Shown piece after piece: positions 47,825-57,649 of a stretch of DNA of 64,000 nucleotides. The notes beneath the pieces were generated by a model. It ran no database searches, was not told the DNA's origin, and saw nothing but the letters and a program-made list of their open reading frames with translations. How positions within the stretch are numbered: position 1 is the first letter of the stretch; every line of letters begins with the position of its first letter. The translations under genes and the position numbers were made by a program. Source of the DNA: Aliidiomarina sp. B3213 (GTDB lineage: Bacteria; Pseudomonadota; Gammaproteobacteria; Enterobacterales; Alteromonadaceae). The stretch spans positions 868,001 through 932,000 of the forward strand of contig NZ_QMKJ01000001.1 of the NCBI RefSeq assembly GCF_003290085.1, in the 5' to 3' direction.

Positions 47825-48181
47825 TTACTTCTTAATCGGCTTACGCGGACCTTTACGAGTACGCGCATTAGTTTTAGTGCGCTGACCACGTAGAGGTAAG
47901 CTACGACGATGACGCAAACCACGGAAACAACCGAGGTCCATCAAACGTTTAATGTTCATTGAAATTTCGCGACGAAGGTCACCTTCTACTGCGTATTTAG
48001 CAACTTCTTCACGAATCTTATCTAATTCGGCCTCTGACAAAGAGCCAATCTTAGTGTTTTCGGCAATGCCTACTGAAGCCAAGATCGCTGAAGAGCGAGT
48101 ACGGCCTACACCATAAATCGAAGTCAATGCAATTACTGCATGCTTATTGTCAGGGACGTTAATGCCAGCTATACGGGCCAC
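47825..48181 (-). CDS. rpsM: 30S ribosomal protein S13
   Basis: Small-subunit head protein contacting the large subunit and P-site tRNA (118 residues). [19 protein letters not shown] begins the protein and [18 protein letters not shown] ends it. The start is the GTG at 48181: AGGAGA lies eight bases upstream and the length then equals E. coli S13, which also uses GTG. An ATG two codons earlier is too close to the ribosome site. First gene of the alpha operon and the site of S4 repression. Confidence 0.98.
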   Translation of the reverse strand: MARIAGINVPDNKHAVIALTSIYGVGRTRSSAILASVGIAENTKIGSLSEAELDKIREEVAKYAVEGDLRREISMNIKRLMDLGCFRGLRHRRSLPLRGQRTKTNARTRKGPRKPIKK

Positions 48182-48245
48182 TAACATATCTCCTATAGTT
48201 AAAGGGGCATCGGCTTGAAAAGCCCGATAGGATACTCAACCGATC
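48179..48245 (-). promoter_or_regulatory. Alpha-operon ribosome-binding-site element (S4 target)
   Basis: The minus-strand leader of rpsM contains TTGAGTATCCT, then CGGGCTTTTCA, then TAGGAGATATGTTAGTG at the GTG start. This is the order and nearly the wording of the E. coli alpha-operon leader as I remember it (GAGTATCCT, CGGGCTTTTCA, TAGGAG, GTG). In E. coli it folds into a nested pseudoknot that S4 binds to trap the 30S subunit. Function here is inferred from that similarity. Confidence 0.75.
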
Positions 48246-48265
48246 GCCCAATTGCAAATTCAACA

Positions 48266-48289
48266 CAGCCCAGTTAATTAACCGGGCTG
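48266..48289 (-). terminator. Hairpin between rpmJ and rpsM
   Basis: CAGCCC and GGGCTG flank the palindrome GTTAATTAAC, giving a stem of up to 11 pairs with one mismatch. On the minus strand only a weak T-rich stretch follows. It may partly terminate the spc operon, or mark processing between spc and alpha messages. Confidence 0.45.
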
Positions 48290-48302
48290 CGTTCTTACGT
48301 TG

Positions 48303-48416
48303 TTAACCTTGTCGCTGTTTATGCTTAGGGTCAGTACAAATCACACGTACTACGCCGTGACGCTTGATGACCTTGCAATTACGACAGATTTTCTTAACGG
48401 AAGCACGAACTTTCAT
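48303..48416 (-). CDS. rpmJ: 50S ribosomal protein L36
   Basis: A 37-residue zinc-ribbon protein: [20 protein letters not shown] (first 20) with C11, C14, C27 and H32 as zinc ligands, ending KHKQRQG. This is the zinc-binding (C+) form. It follows secY by 23 bases, as in E. coli, and is the last spc-operon gene. Confidence 0.96.
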   Translation of the reverse strand: MKVRASVKKICRNCKVIKRHGVVRVICTDPKHKQRQG

Positions 48417-48439
48417 TGCTACTCTCCGTAACGGGAATC

Positions 48440-49768
48440 TTATCGGCCGTAGCCTTTAAGATTCGCTTTTTTAAGTACAGAGTCATATTGATGAGACATC
48501 ATATGGGTCTGTACCTGAGCCATAAAGTCCATGATAACTACTACGATAATAAGCAACGAAGTGCCACCGAAGTAGAATTGCACGTTCCATGCAAGCATCA
48601 TGAACTCAGGAACCAAACAAATAAATGTAATGTAGAGTGCGCCGGCAAGTGTCAAACGCGTCATTACTTTATCGATGTAACGTGAGGTTTGCTCACCTGG
48701 ACGAATACCAGGGATAAACGCTCCCGACTTCTTCAAGTTGTCTGCTGTTTCGCGAGGATTAAACATCAACGCGGTATAGAAGAAACAGAAGAAAATAATT
48801 GCTGCTGCATACAACATTACGTACAACGGTTGACCCGGTGACAATGTCAACGCGATCTCCTGAAGTACGTTAGCAACACCTGTATCACCTGAACCAAACC
48901 AAGTCGCAATTGTACCTGGGAACAGAATAATACTTGAAGCGAAGATAGGTGGAATAACACCAGCCATATTCACTTTTAGTGGTAAATGCGAGCTTTGAGC
49001 TGCATATACACGACGCCCTTGTTGGCGTTTCGCGTAGTTTACCACAATTCGGCGTTGTCCGCGCTCTACGAAAACAACAAAATAGGTTACTGCAAATACA
49101 ACAACCGCAATCAATAATAGTAACAACAAGTGCAAGTCGCCTTGACGAGCTTGCTCTGCTGTTTGACCTACAGCCGAAGGCAATCCAGCCACTATCCCGG
49201 TGAAGATGATAATTGAGATACCGTTGCCTATTCCGCGCTCTGTAATTTGTTCACCTAACCACATTAAGAACATGGTACCGGTAACCAAACTCACAATCGC
49301 TGTGAAATAGAATGCAAACCCGGGATTCAACACCAACCCAGGAACCAGGTTAGGCAATCCGGTTGCAATCCCGATGGATTGTCCAATTGCCAAAACCAAG
49401 GTACCCCAACGCGTATATTGGCTGATCTTACGACGTCCTGCTTCACCTTCCTTCTTTATCTCTGCAAGTTTCGGGTGAACCACCGTCAACAATTGCATGA
49501 TAATCGAGGCTGTGATGTAAGGCATAATGCCTAACGCAAGAATCGATGCACGTTCCAGTGCACCACCGCTGAACATGTTAAACATGGCAACGATGGTACC
49601 CTGTTGTTGTGCGAACAAATCAGCCAGAACCGCTGCATCTATACCAGGAATCGGTACGAAAGATGCGGCGCGAAATATAATGATGGCACCTAACACAAAT
49701 AGCAGACGCGATTTGAGCTCTGTTAAACCACCTTTCGCACTCGACTTTTCCAATCCTGGTCTAGCCAT
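48440..49768 (-). CDS. secY: Preprotein translocase subunit SecY
   Basis: Channel-forming subunit of the SecYEG translocon (442 residues, ten membrane helices). [15 protein letters not shown] near helix 1 forms the plug region, RRISQ-like basic loop [17 protein letters not shown] and the C5 loop [21 protein letters not shown] (in part) are SecA and ribosome contacts. It follows rplO by seven bases in the spc operon. Confidence 0.98.
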   Translation of the reverse strand: MARPGLEKSSAKGGLTELKSRLLFVLGAIIIFRAASFVPIPGIDAAVLADLFAQQQGTIVAMFNMFSGGALERASILALGIMPYITASIIMQLLTVVHPKLAEIKKEGEAGRRKISQYTRWGTLVLAIGQSIGIATGLPNLVPGLVLNPGFAFYFTAIVSLVTGTMFLMWLGEQITERGIGNGISIIIFTGIVAGLPSAVGQTAEQARQGDLHLLLLLLIAVVVFAVTYFVVFVERGQRRIVVNYAKRQQGRRVYAAQSSHLPLKVNMAGVIPPIFASSIILFPGTIATWFGSGDTGVANVLQEIALTLSPGQPLYVMLYAAAIIFFCFFYTALMFNPRETADNLKKSGAFIPGIRPGEQTSRYIDKVMTRLTLAGALYITFICLVPEFMMLAWNVQFYFGGTSLLIIVVVIMDFMAQVQTHMMSHQYDSVLKKANLKGYGR

Positions 49769-49775
49769 GGGTCAA

Positions 49776-50210
49776 TTATCCTTCGATTTTACCGCCGGCC
49801 GCTTCGATAGCTTCGCGCGCGCCTTTAGTGACTTTAATGCCTTGTACAGTAACTGCACGATTGATTTCGCCTGATTTCATCACTTTAACGAACAAGATGT
49901 TCTTCGTGATTAAACCAGTAGACTTCAACGTATCTACTGTTACTGTGTCGCCATCTACTTTCGCAATTTCAGTCAAAGTAACTTCAGCAGTAACTACCGA
50001 TTTACGCGACGTAAAACCAAATTTTGGTAAACGACGCTGAATCGGCATTTGACCGCCTTCAAATCCAGGCTTAACAGAACCACCTGAACGAGACTTTTGA
50101 CCTTTGTGACCGCGACCACCAGTCTTACCAAGACCAGAACCAATACCACGACCAACGCGCTTCTTAGCTGTCTTAGAGCCTGGTGCAGGTGCTAGAGTGT
50201 TCAAAAACAT
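49776..50210 (-). CDS. rplO: 50S ribosomal protein L15
   Basis: Late-assembly large-subunit protein (144 residues). The Gly/Lys/Arg-rich N-terminus [22 protein letters not shown] (in part) penetrates r[21 protein letters not shown] is the conserved centre. It lies three bases after rpmD and before secY. Confidence 0.98.
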   Translation of the reverse strand: MFLNTLAPAPGSKTAKKRVGRGIGSGLGKTGGRGHKGQKSRSGGSVKPGFEGGQMPIQRRLPKFGFTSRKSVVTAEVTLTEIAKVDGDTVTVDTLKSTGLITKNILFVKVMKSGEINRAVTVQGIKVTKGAREAIEAAGGKIEG

Positions 50211-50213
50211 GTC

Positions 50214-50396
50214 TTACTCCTCCACCTTAACCATGTAGTAAACCTTATTCACCATACCGCGAACTGAAGGAGTATCTTCTAGTTCAACAGTGTGGTTAAT
50301 ACGGCGTAAACCCAAACCGCGCAAAGTCGCTTTATGCTTTGGCAAACGACCAATAGAGCTGCGGGTTTGTGTTACTTTGATAGTCTTTTTAGCCAT
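50214..50396 (-). CDS. rpmD: 50S ribosomal protein L30
   Basis: A 60-residue protein with [20 protein letters not shown] and [20 protein letters not shown], the standard bacterial short form. It lies seven bases after rpsE and three before rplO. Confidence 0.97.
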   Translation of the reverse strand: MAKKTIKVTQTRSSIGRLPKHKATLRGLGLRRINHTVELEDTPSVRGMVNKVYYMVKVEE

Positions 50397-50403
50397 CGTT
50401 CAC

Positions 50404-50904
50404 TTACCCCGTAATCGCGTCAACCGGTAGTCCACGTTTCGCAGCGATTTGCTCAGGAGACTTCATAGCCTCTAGTGCTTTAATCGTTGCGCGAACTACG
50501 TTGATTGGGTTTGTAGAACCGTATGCTTTTGACAGTACGTTATGTACGCCAGCCACTTCCAATACAGCACGCATCGCACCACCGGCGATAATACCAGTAC
50601 CTTCAGATGCTGGCTGCATGAAAACGTTAGAACCAGAGTGGCGACCCTTAACTGGGTGCTGCAATGTTCCGTTAACAAGCTGTACGGTTACCATGTTGCG
50701 ACGAGCTTTTTCCATCGCTTTTTGGATCGCTGCAGGAACTTCACGAGCCTTGCCATAGCCGAATCCGACTTTGCCTTGCCCGTCACCTACCACAGTCAGC
50801 GCAGTGAAGCTAAAGATGCGACCACCTTTAACCACTTTAGAGACGCGGTTGACAGTGATGAGTTTTTCCATCAGTTCACCGTTTTGAGCTTCGATATTTG
50901 CCAT
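50404..50904 (-). CDS. rpsE: 30S ribosomal protein S5
   Basis: Small-subunit protein at the mRNA entry site that supports decoding accuracy and helicase activity (166 residues). [20 protein letters not shown] and [18 protein letters not shown] are universal blocks; [12 protein letters not shown] is in the C-terminal domain. Confidence 0.98.
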   Translation of the reverse strand: MANIEAQNGELMEKLITVNRVSKVVKGGRIFSFTALTVVGDGQGKVGFGYGKAREVPAAIQKAMEKARRNMVTVQLVNGTLQHPVKGRHSGSNVFMQPASEGTGIIAGGAMRAVLEVAGVHNVLSKAYGSTNPINVVRATIKALEAMKSPEQIAAKRGLPVDAITG

Positions 50905-50913
50905 TTTCGTCTC

Positions 50914-51267
50914 CTAGAACTGCAGTCCTGCTTCACGGGCAGCATCTGCCAGTGCAGCAACACGACCGTGGTACTTGAATCCACTACGATCGAAAGATAC
51001 GGCTTCAACACCTTTCTCTTTCGCGCGTTCAGCGATTACTTTCCCGACGACTTTAGCGGCATCAACGTTACCCGTGCCTTTAACTTGGCCACGAATATCG
51101 CTTTCCACAGTTGACGCACTAGCCAATACTTCTGAACCAGTTGGTGCAATCACCTGGGCATAAATGTGCCGCGGGGTACGGTAGATAACCAAACGGTTAC
51201 CACCCAACTCTTGAATCTTTTTACGTGCGCGAGTAGCACGACGTAAGCGAGCTGCTTTCTTGTCCAT
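50914..51267 (-). CDS. rplR: 50S ribosomal protein L18
   Basis: 5S rRNA-binding protein (117 residues). [20 protein letters not shown] is the basic N-terminal arm, and [24 protein letters not shown] (in part) the conserved C-terminus. It lies between rplF and rpsE with gaps of nine bases. Confidence 0.98.
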   Translation of the reverse strand: MDKKAARLRRATRARKKIQELGGNRLVIYRTPRHIYAQVIAPTGSEVLASASTVESDIRGQVKGTGNVDAAKVVGKVIAERAKEKGVEAVSFDRSGFKYHGRVAALADAAREAGLQF

Positions 51268-51276
51268 CGTATTACC

Positions 51277-51810
51277 CTACTTTTTCTTGGCTTCTTTACG
51301 ACGCACGTACTCGTCGCTATAACGTACACCCTTACCTTTATAAGGTTCAGGTTTACGGTATGCGCGAATGTTTGCCGCAACTTGGCCAACCAATTGTTTG
51401 TCGGCGCCTTTCACCACTACTTCAGTTTGGCTCGGAGTTTCGATGGTAATACCTTCAGGAACTTCGAACTCAACTGGGTGTGAGAAGCCTAAGTTAAGGT
51501 TCAGTTTCTTACCCTGAGTTTGAGCACGGTAACCAACACCAACTAGTGTTAGCTTACGCTCAAAGCCCTGAGTAACGCCTTGAACCATGTTATTCAATAG
51601 TGAACGCGCAGTACCAGCTTGAGCAACAGAGTTCGCAACACCTTCACGAGGTACTGCACGAAGCTCTTGCTCTTCTTGTACAACTTCAACTGCGTTGTTA
51701 ACAACAACAGTTAATGCGCCTTTACCACCTTTAATGGTTACTTCCTGGCCATTCAACGTAACTTCAACGCCGGCAGGGATAGCAACAGGTGCCTTAGCAA
51801 TGCGTGACAT
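51277..51810 (-). CDS. rplF: 50S ribosomal protein L6
   Basis: Protein near the factor-binding site (177 residues) built of two similar domains. [20 protein letters not shown] is in the first and [21 protein letters not shown] (in part) ends the second. It follows rpsH by 12 bases. Confidence 0.98.
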   Translation of the reverse strand: MSRIAKAPVAIPAGVEVTLNGQEVTIKGGKGALTVVVNNAVEVVQEEQELRAVPREGVANSVAQAGTARSLLNNMVQGVTQGFERKLTLVGVGYRAQTQGKKLNLNLGFSHPVEFEVPEGITIETPSQTEVVVKGADKQLVGQVAANIRAYRKPEPYKGKGVRYSDEYVRRKEAKKK

Positions 51811-51822
51811 ATCCTACCTCCA

Positions 51823-52215
51823 TTAAGCTACGTAGCCGATGATTTCGCCACCTAAGCCAGCACTACGTGCAGCGCGGTCGGTCATCAAGCCTTTAGAAGT
51901 TGAAACCACAGCAACACCGAGACCACCCATAACAGTTGGTAACTCGTTGCGCTTCTTATAAATACGTAAACCAGGACGGCTAACACGCTGAATTGAATCG
52001 ATGACAGCTTTGCCTTCGAAATATTTCAGAGTGATTTCCAGCTCCGGCTTAACGCCTGACTCGACTTTATAACCAGTAATATAACCTTCGTCTTGCAAAA
52101 CTTTAGCGATTGCTTCTTTTTGCTTAGATGCAGGCATTACCACGGTTACTTTATTCGCAGCTTGAGCGTTGCGAATTCGAGTGAACATATCCGCAATTGG
52201 ATCTTGCATGCTCAT
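51823..52215 (-). CDS. rpsH: 30S ribosomal protein S8
   Basis: Primary 16S rRNA binder (130 residues). [20 protein letters not shown] and the C-terminal [20 protein letters not shown] are diagnostic. In E. coli S8 represses the spc operon at the start of rplE; I could not identify its target structure with confidence here. Confidence 0.98.
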   Translation of the reverse strand: MSMQDPIADMFTRIRNAQAANKVTVVMPASKQKEAIAKVLQDEGYITGYKVESGVKPELEITLKYFEGKAVIDSIQRVSRPGLRIYKKRNELPTVMGGLGVAVVSTSKGLMTDRAARSAGLGGEIIGYVA

Positions 52216-52241
52216 ATTTGCTTTCTCCCGTGATTCGTCGC

Positions 52242-52547
52242 TTACCAGCTAGCTTTTTTCAAGCCAGGAATTTCACCACGCATAGCTTTTTCACGAACCT
52301 TAATACGGCTCATGCCAAACTTACGTAGATAACCATGTGGACGTCCAGTTACTCGGCAACGGTTACGTTGACGAGAAGAACTAGAATCACGCGGGAGCTT
52401 CTGCAAATCAAGAACAGCAGCCCAACGCTGATCGTCGCTAGACGCTGGATCCGCAATAATTGCTTTCAGTGCGCTACGCTTTTCAGCGTACTTTGCTGCA
52501 AGTTTTTGACGCTTGAGCTCACGCATTTTCATTGAAACTTTTGCCAT
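52242..52547 (-). CDS. rpsN: 30S ribosomal protein S14, zinc-free form
   Basis: Small-subunit head protein (101 residues). The C-terminal [20 protein letters not shown] contains a single cysteine where the zinc form has CxxC pairs, so this is the long zinc-independent type. It lies between rplE and rpsH. Confidence 0.98.
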   Translation of the reverse strand: MAKVSMKMRELKRQKLAAKYAEKRSALKAIIADPASSDDQRWAAVLDLQKLPRDSSSSRQRNRCRVTGRPHGYLRKFGMSRIKVREKAMRGEIPGLKKASW

Positions 52548-52558
52548 AACTCTACACC

Positions 52559-53098
52559 TTACTTTCTAAACGGGAAGTTAAAGGCAGACAATAATGCACG
52601 AGCCTCATCGTCGCTTTGTGCACTTGTCGTGATCGTGATGTCCAAACCACGTACCCGATCAACTTTGTCGTAGTCGATCTCTGGGAAGATGATTTGTTCA
52701 CGAACGCCCATGCTGTAGTTCCCGCGACCATCGAAAGACTTCGCATTCAGACCACGAAAGTCACGAACACGAGGAATTGCGATAGAGATAAGACGCTGTA
52801 GGAAATCCCACATACGCTCACCACGCAGAGTTACTTTACAACCAATCGGAAAGCCTTCACGGACTTTAAAGCCTGCAACTGACTTGCGAGCATTAGTGCG
52901 TACCACTTTCTGACCAGCAATAGCTTCAAGATCCGCAACAGCGTTATCTAAAACTTTCTTGTCAGTAAGTGCTTCGCCAACACCCATATTCAGGGTGATT
53001 TTCTCAATCCGAGGGACTTGCATGACACTGGTGTAGCTGAACTGTTTCATCAGTTCAGGAACTACAGTATCTTTATAAACACCATGCAGTTTCGCCAT
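52559..53098 (-). CDS. rplE: 50S ribosomal protein L5
   Basis: 5S rRNA and P-site tRNA contact protein (179 residues). [20 protein letters not shown] and [20 protein letters not shown] are universal. I chose ATG at 53098, which gives [10 protein letters not shown] and the E. coli length; TTGGAG just upstream is its ribosome site, not an earlier TTG start at 53110. Confidence 0.98.
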   Translation of the reverse strand: MAKLHGVYKDTVVPELMKQFSYTSVMQVPRIEKITLNMGVGEALTDKKVLDNAVADLEAIAGQKVVRTNARKSVAGFKVREGFPIGCKVTLRGERMWDFLQRLISIAIPRVRDFRGLNAKSFDGRGNYSMGVREQIIFPEIDYDKVDRVRGLDITITTSAQSDDEARALLSAFNFPFRK

Positions 53099-53115
53099 CG
53101 TATACTCCAATATGT

Positions 53116-53430
53116 TTAGATGATTTCATTGTTAGATTTGAAGAAGCGAACTTTCTTGCCGTCTTCAATCTTGAAACCAACACGATCTGCTTTGCTGGTT
53201 GTCGGGTTGAAAATCGCAACATTAGAAACTTGAATCGGGGCTTCTTTTTCAATAATGCCACCTGGCTCATTCATAGCCGGGTTCGATTTCTGATGTTTCT
53301 TTACAATGTTAACGCCTTCTACCACGACGCGATCTTCGCCAGTAAGGACTTTCAGCACTTTACCGCGCTTACCTTTGTCCTTGCCTGCCAGCACAATTAC
53401 TTCGTCATCACGTCTAATTTTTGCCGCCAT
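53116..53430 (-). CDS. rplX: 50S ribosomal protein L24
   Basis: Assembly-initiating large-subunit protein (104 residues). The KOW motif is in [20 protein letters not shown], followed by [16 protein letters not shown]. It lies 10 bases after rplN and 17 before rplE. Confidence 0.97.
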   Translation of the reverse strand: MAAKIRRDDEVIVLAGKDKGKRGKVLKVLTGEDRVVVEGVNIVKKHQKSNPAMNEPGGIIEKEAPIQVSNVAIFNPTTSKADRVGFKIEDGKKVRFFKSNNEII

Positions 53431-53440
53431 GGTCAGCTCC

Positions 53441-53809
53441 TTATAGTACTTCTGGCGCCAGTGAGATAATTTTCATGAATTGCTCTCCGCGCAATTCACG
53501 AGTCACCGGTCCAAATATACGAGTGCCAATTGGCTGTGAGTTTGCATTCAACAACACAGCCGCGTTGCGGTCAAAACGGATAACAGAGCCGTCTTGACGA
53601 CGGACGCCTTTCCGGGTGCGTACCACCACCGCATTAAGAACATCACCTTTCTTCACCTTACCGCGAGGAATTGCTTCCTTAACAGTAATTTTGATGATAT
53701 CGCCAATGTTCGCGTAACGGCGGTGCGAACCACCTAGAACCTTAATACATTGTACGCTGCGTGCGCCGGAGTTATCGGCTACTTCCAGCATAGTTTGCAT
53801 TTGGATCAT
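53441..53809 (-). CDS. rplN: 50S ribosomal protein L14
   Basis: First gene of the spc operon (122 residues). [20 protein letters not shown] and [20 protein letters not shown] are universal L14 blocks. In E. coli rpsQ lies shortly upstream; here a porin gene occupies the gap. Confidence 0.98.
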   Translation of the reverse strand: MIQMQTMLEVADNSGARSVQCIKVLGGSHRRYANIGDIIKITVKEAIPRGKVKKGDVLNAVVVRTRKGVRRQDGSVIRFDRNAAVLLNANSQPIGTRIFGPVTRELRGEQFMKIISLAPEVL

Positions 53810-53917
53810 CTCAGTGCTCCGCTTGAGTTTAAATTAACTAAGCCTCTAAGGACTTAAGCTACAACTTCGATATCGAACCATCTCGATAAAGAAGACCCCA
53901 TATTAAAAGGGCGCGAA

Positions 53918-53926
53918 ATTGTAACA
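53918..53926 (-). promoter_or_regulatory. Probable spc operon promoter (extended -10)
   Basis: On the minus strand TGTTACAAT is an extended -10 element, followed by the GC-rich discriminator TTCGCGCCC typical of ribosomal promoters. No good -35 element is seen. It lies about 110 bases upstream of rplN. Between it and rplN there is an untranslated leader without a recognised structure. Confidence 0.5.
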
Positions 53927-53960
53927 GAAAAAAATAGGAGAAGATAGGTGTTTTCTGAAG

Positions 53961-53999
53961 AAAATAAGCTTCTCGAGCATATCGGACGATGCCCGAGAA
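53961..53999 (-). terminator. Probable terminator of the porin gene
   Basis: TTCTCGGGCAT (53989-53999 on the minus strand) pairs with ATGCTCGAGAA (53970-53980) with one G-U, giving an 11-bp stem, followed by a T-rich stretch TTATTTTC. It lies about 75 bases after the porin stop and before the spc promoter. Confidence 0.6.
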
Positions 54000-54074
54000 A
54001 ACTTACTTGATTCTAGCTAATTGCTAGGTGGTATTCACGCGCTTTGGCTAAACCTTTGCGCATGAAATAGAACT

Positions 54075-55316
54075 CTAAAAGTAATAGCCGAAGTTTATAT
54101 TAAAACGCGTATTGTAGCTATCACTTTCTCCAACCATTGTGCCACCAATAAACGGTTGGTTCTTCGCGGTGACCAAATCTACATATGTATACAAACCACC
54201 AGAAGTTACGGCAACACCGAGAACATTCATTACGGTGTCTTCTTCGTAGCCGGTCTTGTTGGTGATTTGGCTATAATTGTTGTAGAACGTTAGGTTTGTA
54301 ATCGGCCCGATAGACACCGGCTTACTATATGCAACGTTGGCAGTATAACTGTCCGCTGAGCTTGCTATTGTATCTTGGTAACCATAAGCAGCGACAATTA
54401 CACCTTCATTCGCCATGTCTAAGTCATAGTCATAGGTTGCAAACTGTCCGTGGAACTCCCAAGGACCAGTTTGGTAAACAGCATGAATTCCATAGTTACG
54501 ACGATCACCCACACTATTCATGCCGTCGTGGAAGTCACCCGCTTGTAACGAGCCGCCGAGTTCGAACATCCGGTCTTCACCCAAGTCCCACTTACGCGCT
54601 GCGCGCACCATTAATGTGTTGTTTTCAGCGGCTAACTGCGTAGGCGCGTCGTATACGCCCTCACCAGGTAGTCGAATCCCGGTCACATCATAGTTGTATC
54701 GAGCCGTTTTATTGCGCACAGCTCCATCAGCACCACCAAGCTCGTCATTTAGTATATATGCAAAGTCGAGGTCCCAATCGTCACTTCTTTTCGTGAATCG
54801 AACACCGGCACCATTATTATCTTCGAGTCCAATATAGAAGTTAGAACTAAAGAAATAGTTATGGGAGTTATAAGGCATGACACCGAACGGCTGAATAACT
54901 ATACCAACCTGTGCTTGCCAATCCTCGCCAAAGTTGTAACCAGCATATGCATGTCTCAATGCTTCCATGTATTCGAACCAACGATACTGAGCAGATAAAA
55001 TTACATCGCCCATTTTGCCGTCTAAATCTAACCGAAAGATATCAAAGTCAATATCTCCGCCTCTATCTTTATTCCCTTCGCCATAGTCAGTCCAAACATA
55101 TTGCCACCTAACAGCACCACCCAAGGAAATGCCATCGGCATCCATTTCAGGAGCTATGCTATCTACCTTTTCTTGGAGCTCTTGGTTTTCTGCGCTGATG
55201 CGCTCTATCTGCTGACGAAGTTCATCTAGACTCAAGTCTTGTGCATTCGCAGTTGCTGCGCTCAAGCCCAGTACGACCAACGCAGTTACACCCTTACATA
55301 CGTTTGAATAAACCAT
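54075..55316 (-). CDS. DcaP-like outer-membrane porin inserted between the S10 and spc operons
   Basis: A 413-residue beta-barrel protein. Residues 1-25 are a signal peptide ending ANA. Residues about 28-55 form a short coiled coil (LRQQIERISAENQELQEKV), as in trimeric DcaP porins. The rest alternates short polar loops with amphipathic strands rich in Tyr, Trp and Phe, and ends in aromatic FGYYF, the outer-membrane assembly signal. RRNYGIHAVYQTGPWEFHGQ and GAGVRFTKRSDDWDLDFAY are DcaP/OprP-like. The substrate is unknown, perhaps small anionic or aromatic compounds. It has its own promoter at 55353-55380. Its place between rpsQ and rplN is unusual. Confidence 0.85.
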   Translation of the reverse strand: MVYSNVCKGVTALVVLGLSAATANAQDLSLDELRQQIERISAENQELQEKVDSIAPEMDADGISLGGAVRWQYVWTDYGEGNKDRGGDIDFDIFRLDLDGKMGDVILSAQYRWFEYMEALRHAYAGYNFGEDWQAQVGIVIQPFGVMPYNSHNYFFSSNFYIGLEDNNGAGVRFTKRSDDWDLDFAYILNDELGGADGAVRNKTARYNYDVTGIRLPGEGVYDAPTQLAAENNTLMVRAARKWDLGEDRMFELGGSLQAGDFHDGMNSVGDRRNYGIHAVYQTGPWEFHGQFATYDYDLDMANEGVIVAAYGYQDTIASSADSYTANVAYSKPVSIGPITNLTFYNNYSQITNKTGYEEDTVMNVLGVAVTSGGLYTYVDLVTAKNQPFIGGTMVGESDSYNTRFNINFGYYF

Positions 55317-55352
55317 TCAATTTTCCTTTGTTGGTTGTGCTTAGGTTCGTTA

Positions 55353-55380
55353 AGTATAGACATGATAAACATTGCTGCAA
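55353..55380 (-). promoter_or_regulatory. Sigma-70 promoter of the porin gene
   Basis: On the minus strand -35 TTGCAG (55375-55380), a 16-base spacer and -10 TATACT (55353-55358). It lies immediately after the S10-operon terminator and 37 bases before the porin ATG, which has AAAGGAAA as ribosome site. Confidence 0.7.
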
Positions 55381-55410
55381 AAAAAAAGCGACCCTAAGGT
55401 CGCTTTTTTT
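55381..55410. terminator. S10 operon terminator
   Basis: AAAAAAAGCGACC (55381-55393) is fully complementary to GGTCGCTTTTTTT (55398-55410) around a four-base loop. It lies 18 bases after the rpsQ stop and should isolate the S10 operon from the porin gene. It is symmetrical and works on both strands. Confidence 0.93.
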
Positions 55411-55427
55411 CATTAACTCACAATGAG

Positions 55428-55691
55428 TTAGATGTCGCTTGCGCGCTCAAGAACGTCTACCAACGCCCAAGACTTAGTTTTAGAAACAGGAGCAGTTTCC
55501 CGAATCGTAACTAAATCGCCTTGGCGGCTTGTATTGTTCTCATCATGAGCGTGAATCTTAGTAGTACGCTTGATGTACTTACCATAGATTGGGTGTTTAA
55601 CCCGACGCTCAATAGCTACAACAATTGACTTGTCCATTTTGTCGCTGACCACACGGCCCTGCAACGTACGGATTGATTTAGCTTCAGTCAT
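55428..55691 (-). CDS. rpsQ: 30S ribosomal protein S17
   Basis: Primary 16S rRNA binder (87 residues). [20 protein letters not shown] and [20 protein letters not shown] are diagnostic. Last gene of the S10 operon. Its start overlaps the rpmC stop by one base. Confidence 0.97.
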   Translation of the reverse strand: MTEAKSIRTLQGRVVSDKMDKSIVVAIERRVKHPIYGKYIKRTTKIHAHDENNTSRQGDLVTIRETAPVSKTKSWALVDVLERASDI

Positions 55692-55882
55692 TACGCACCC
55701 GCCTTCTCGTTAAGCACAGTTTTCACACGTGCGATGTTTTTACGCACTTGCTTAAACACATGAGTCTGATTCAGTTGGCCGGTTGCTGCCTGCATGCGCA
55801 AGTTGAATTGCTCACGTAGCAGCTCGATCAATTCCTGATTTAGCTCTTCAACGCTTTTGTTTTTCAATTCGCTTGCTTTCAT
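55691..55882 (-). CDS. rpmC: 50S ribosomal protein L29
   Basis: Exit-tunnel protein contacting SRP and trigger factor (63 residues). [20 protein letters not shown] and [20 protein letters not shown] are diagnostic. It overlaps rplP and rpsQ by one base each. Confidence 0.97.
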   Translation of the reverse strand: MKASELKNKSVEELNQELIELLREQFNLRMQAATGQLNQTHVFKQVRKNIARVKTVLNEKAGA

Positions 55883-56295
55883 TACATCACCGTCCGAGTA
55901 ACAAAGGTGGTTTTGAACGGAAGTTTAGCAGCCGCTAAGCGGAATGCTTCACGTGCCAATTCTTCTGGCACACCGTCCATTTCGTAAAGTACGCGACCTG
56001 GTTGGATCTGGCATACCCAGTATTCCACGTTACCTTTACCTTTACCCATACGTACCTCAAGAGGCTTCTGAGTAATTGGCTTGTCCGGGAATACACGAAT
56101 CCAGATTTTACCTTGACGCTTAACGTGACGAGTCATCGCACGACGGGCAGCTTCGATCTGACGCGCAGTCATACGACCACGTTCAGTTGCTTTAAGAGCA
56201 TAAGTACCGAAGCTTACTTTGTTACCCGCTTGCGCCATACCGCGGTTACGGCCTTTATGAACCTTACGGAATTTCATACGCTTAGGTTGTAACAT
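55882..56295 (-). CDS. rplP: 50S ribosomal protein L16
   Basis: A-site-region protein (137 residues). [20 protein letters not shown] begins it and [20 protein letters not shown] is the conserved core. The PMGKGKG-like loop that carries the hydroxylated Arg in E. coli is in VRMGKGKGN. It follows rpsC by 11 bases. Confidence 0.98.
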   Translation of the reverse strand: MLQPKRMKFRKVHKGRNRGMAQAGNKVSFGTYALKATERGRMTARQIEAARRAMTRHVKRQGKIWIRVFPDKPITQKPLEVRMGKGKGNVEYWVCQIQPGRVLYEMDGVPEELAREAFRLAAAKLPFKTTFVTRTVM

Positions 56296-56306
56296 ATCGC
56301 TTCTCC

Positions 56307-56999
56307 TTACTTACGTCCTTTCCCGCGCTTCGCTGGTTTAGGTTGCTGCTGTTCTTCTTGAACAGGCAATCCACCCAGTACTTCACCACGGAAAACCCAT
56401 ACTTTAACGCCAATGATACCGTAAGTAGTTGATGCTTCAGCAGTTGCATAATCGATGTCTGCACGAAGAGTATGCAAAGGTACACGACCTTCACGATACC
56501 ATTCGGTACGTGCGATTTCTGCGCCGCCTAAACGACCACTTACTTCAACTTTGATACCTTTAGCACCCAGACGCATAGCGTTCTGAACCGCACGCTTCAT
56601 AGCGCGACGGAACATTACACGGCGTTCTAGCTGGCCAGCGATGTTTTCAGCAACCAGTTGCGCGTCAAGCTCAGGCTTGCGCACTTCTGAGATGTTAACT
56701 TGAGCAGGAACACCAGTCATTTTTGAAATTGCTTGGCGTAACTTCTCTACGTCTTCACCTTTTTTACCGATAACAACACCTGGACGTGCAGTGTGAATAG
56801 TCACACGAACACTCTTAGCAGGACGCTCGATAACGATGCGTGAAACTGAAGCATTCTTCAGTTCCTTGTTCAGGTACAAACGAACCTGATGATCACTTTC
56901 TAAGAAGTCTGCAAAGTCCGAAGAATCCGCGTACCACGTAGCGTTATATGGTTTAGTGATACCTAGGCGGATCCCATTAGGATGTACTTTTTGACCCAT
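56307..56999 (-). CDS. rpsC: 30S ribosomal protein S3
   Basis: mRNA-entry and helicase protein (230 residues). [20 protein letters not shown] is the universal N-terminus, the KH domain contains [17 protein letters not shown], and [20 protein letters not shown] is in the C-terminal domain. The ATG at 56999 matches the family; a longer frame runs back into rplV. Confidence 0.98.
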   Translation of the reverse strand: MGQKVHPNGIRLGITKPYNATWYADSSDFADFLESDHQVRLYLNKELKNASVSRIVIERPAKSVRVTIHTARPGVVIGKKGEDVEKLRQAISKMTGVPAQVNISEVRKPELDAQLVAENIAGQLERRVMFRRAMKRAVQNAMRLGAKGIKVEVSGRLGGAEIARTEWYREGRVPLHTLRADIDYATAEASTTYGIIGVKVWVFRGEVLGGLPVQEEQQQPKPAKRGKGRK

Positions 57000-57009
57000 A
57001 ACTAATCTC

Positions 57010-57342
57010 CTAGCTATCTGACACAACCACAGTAATGTGGCTGGTACGCTTCAAGATACGATCTGCGCGACCTTTAGCACGAGGCTTGATGCGCTTCATC
57101 GTGGGACCTTCGTCGATCATGATGGCTGAAACTTTCAACTCATCGATGTCGGCACCTTCGTTATGCTCCGCATTCGCAATTGCTGACTCTAAAACTTTCT
57201 TGATTAGAGTAGCTGCTTTCTTTTGGCTGTACGCCAAAATGTCTAAAGCTTGCGCTACGTTTTGACCACGGATTTGATCCGCAACCAAACGACCCTTTTG
57301 TGGAGAAAGGCGGGCAAACTTATGTTTAGCAATAGCTTCCAT
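57010..57342 (-). CDS. rplV: 50S ribosomal protein L22
   Basis: Exit-tunnel protein bearing the macrolide-relevant loop (110 residues). [20 protein letters not shown] begins it, and [20 protein letters not shown] is the extended tunnel hairpin. ATG at 57342 has GAGGTG upstream and matches family length; GTG three codons earlier is part of the ribosome site. Confidence 0.97.
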   Translation of the reverse strand: MEAIAKHKFARLSPQKGRLVADQIRGQNVAQALDILAYSQKKAATLIKKVLESAIANAEHNEGADIDELKVSAIMIDEGPTMKRIKPRAKGRADRILKRTSHITVVVSDS

Positions 57343-57354
57343 TGTATTCACCTC

Positions 57355-57636
<282 letters not shown>

Positions 57637-57649
57637 TCAACCCCTTGCC

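Noticed and set aside
53918-54074. Possible small gene between the porin and rplN
   Set aside because: No open frame with start and ribosome site; the stretch is explained by a terminator hairpin and the spc promoter.
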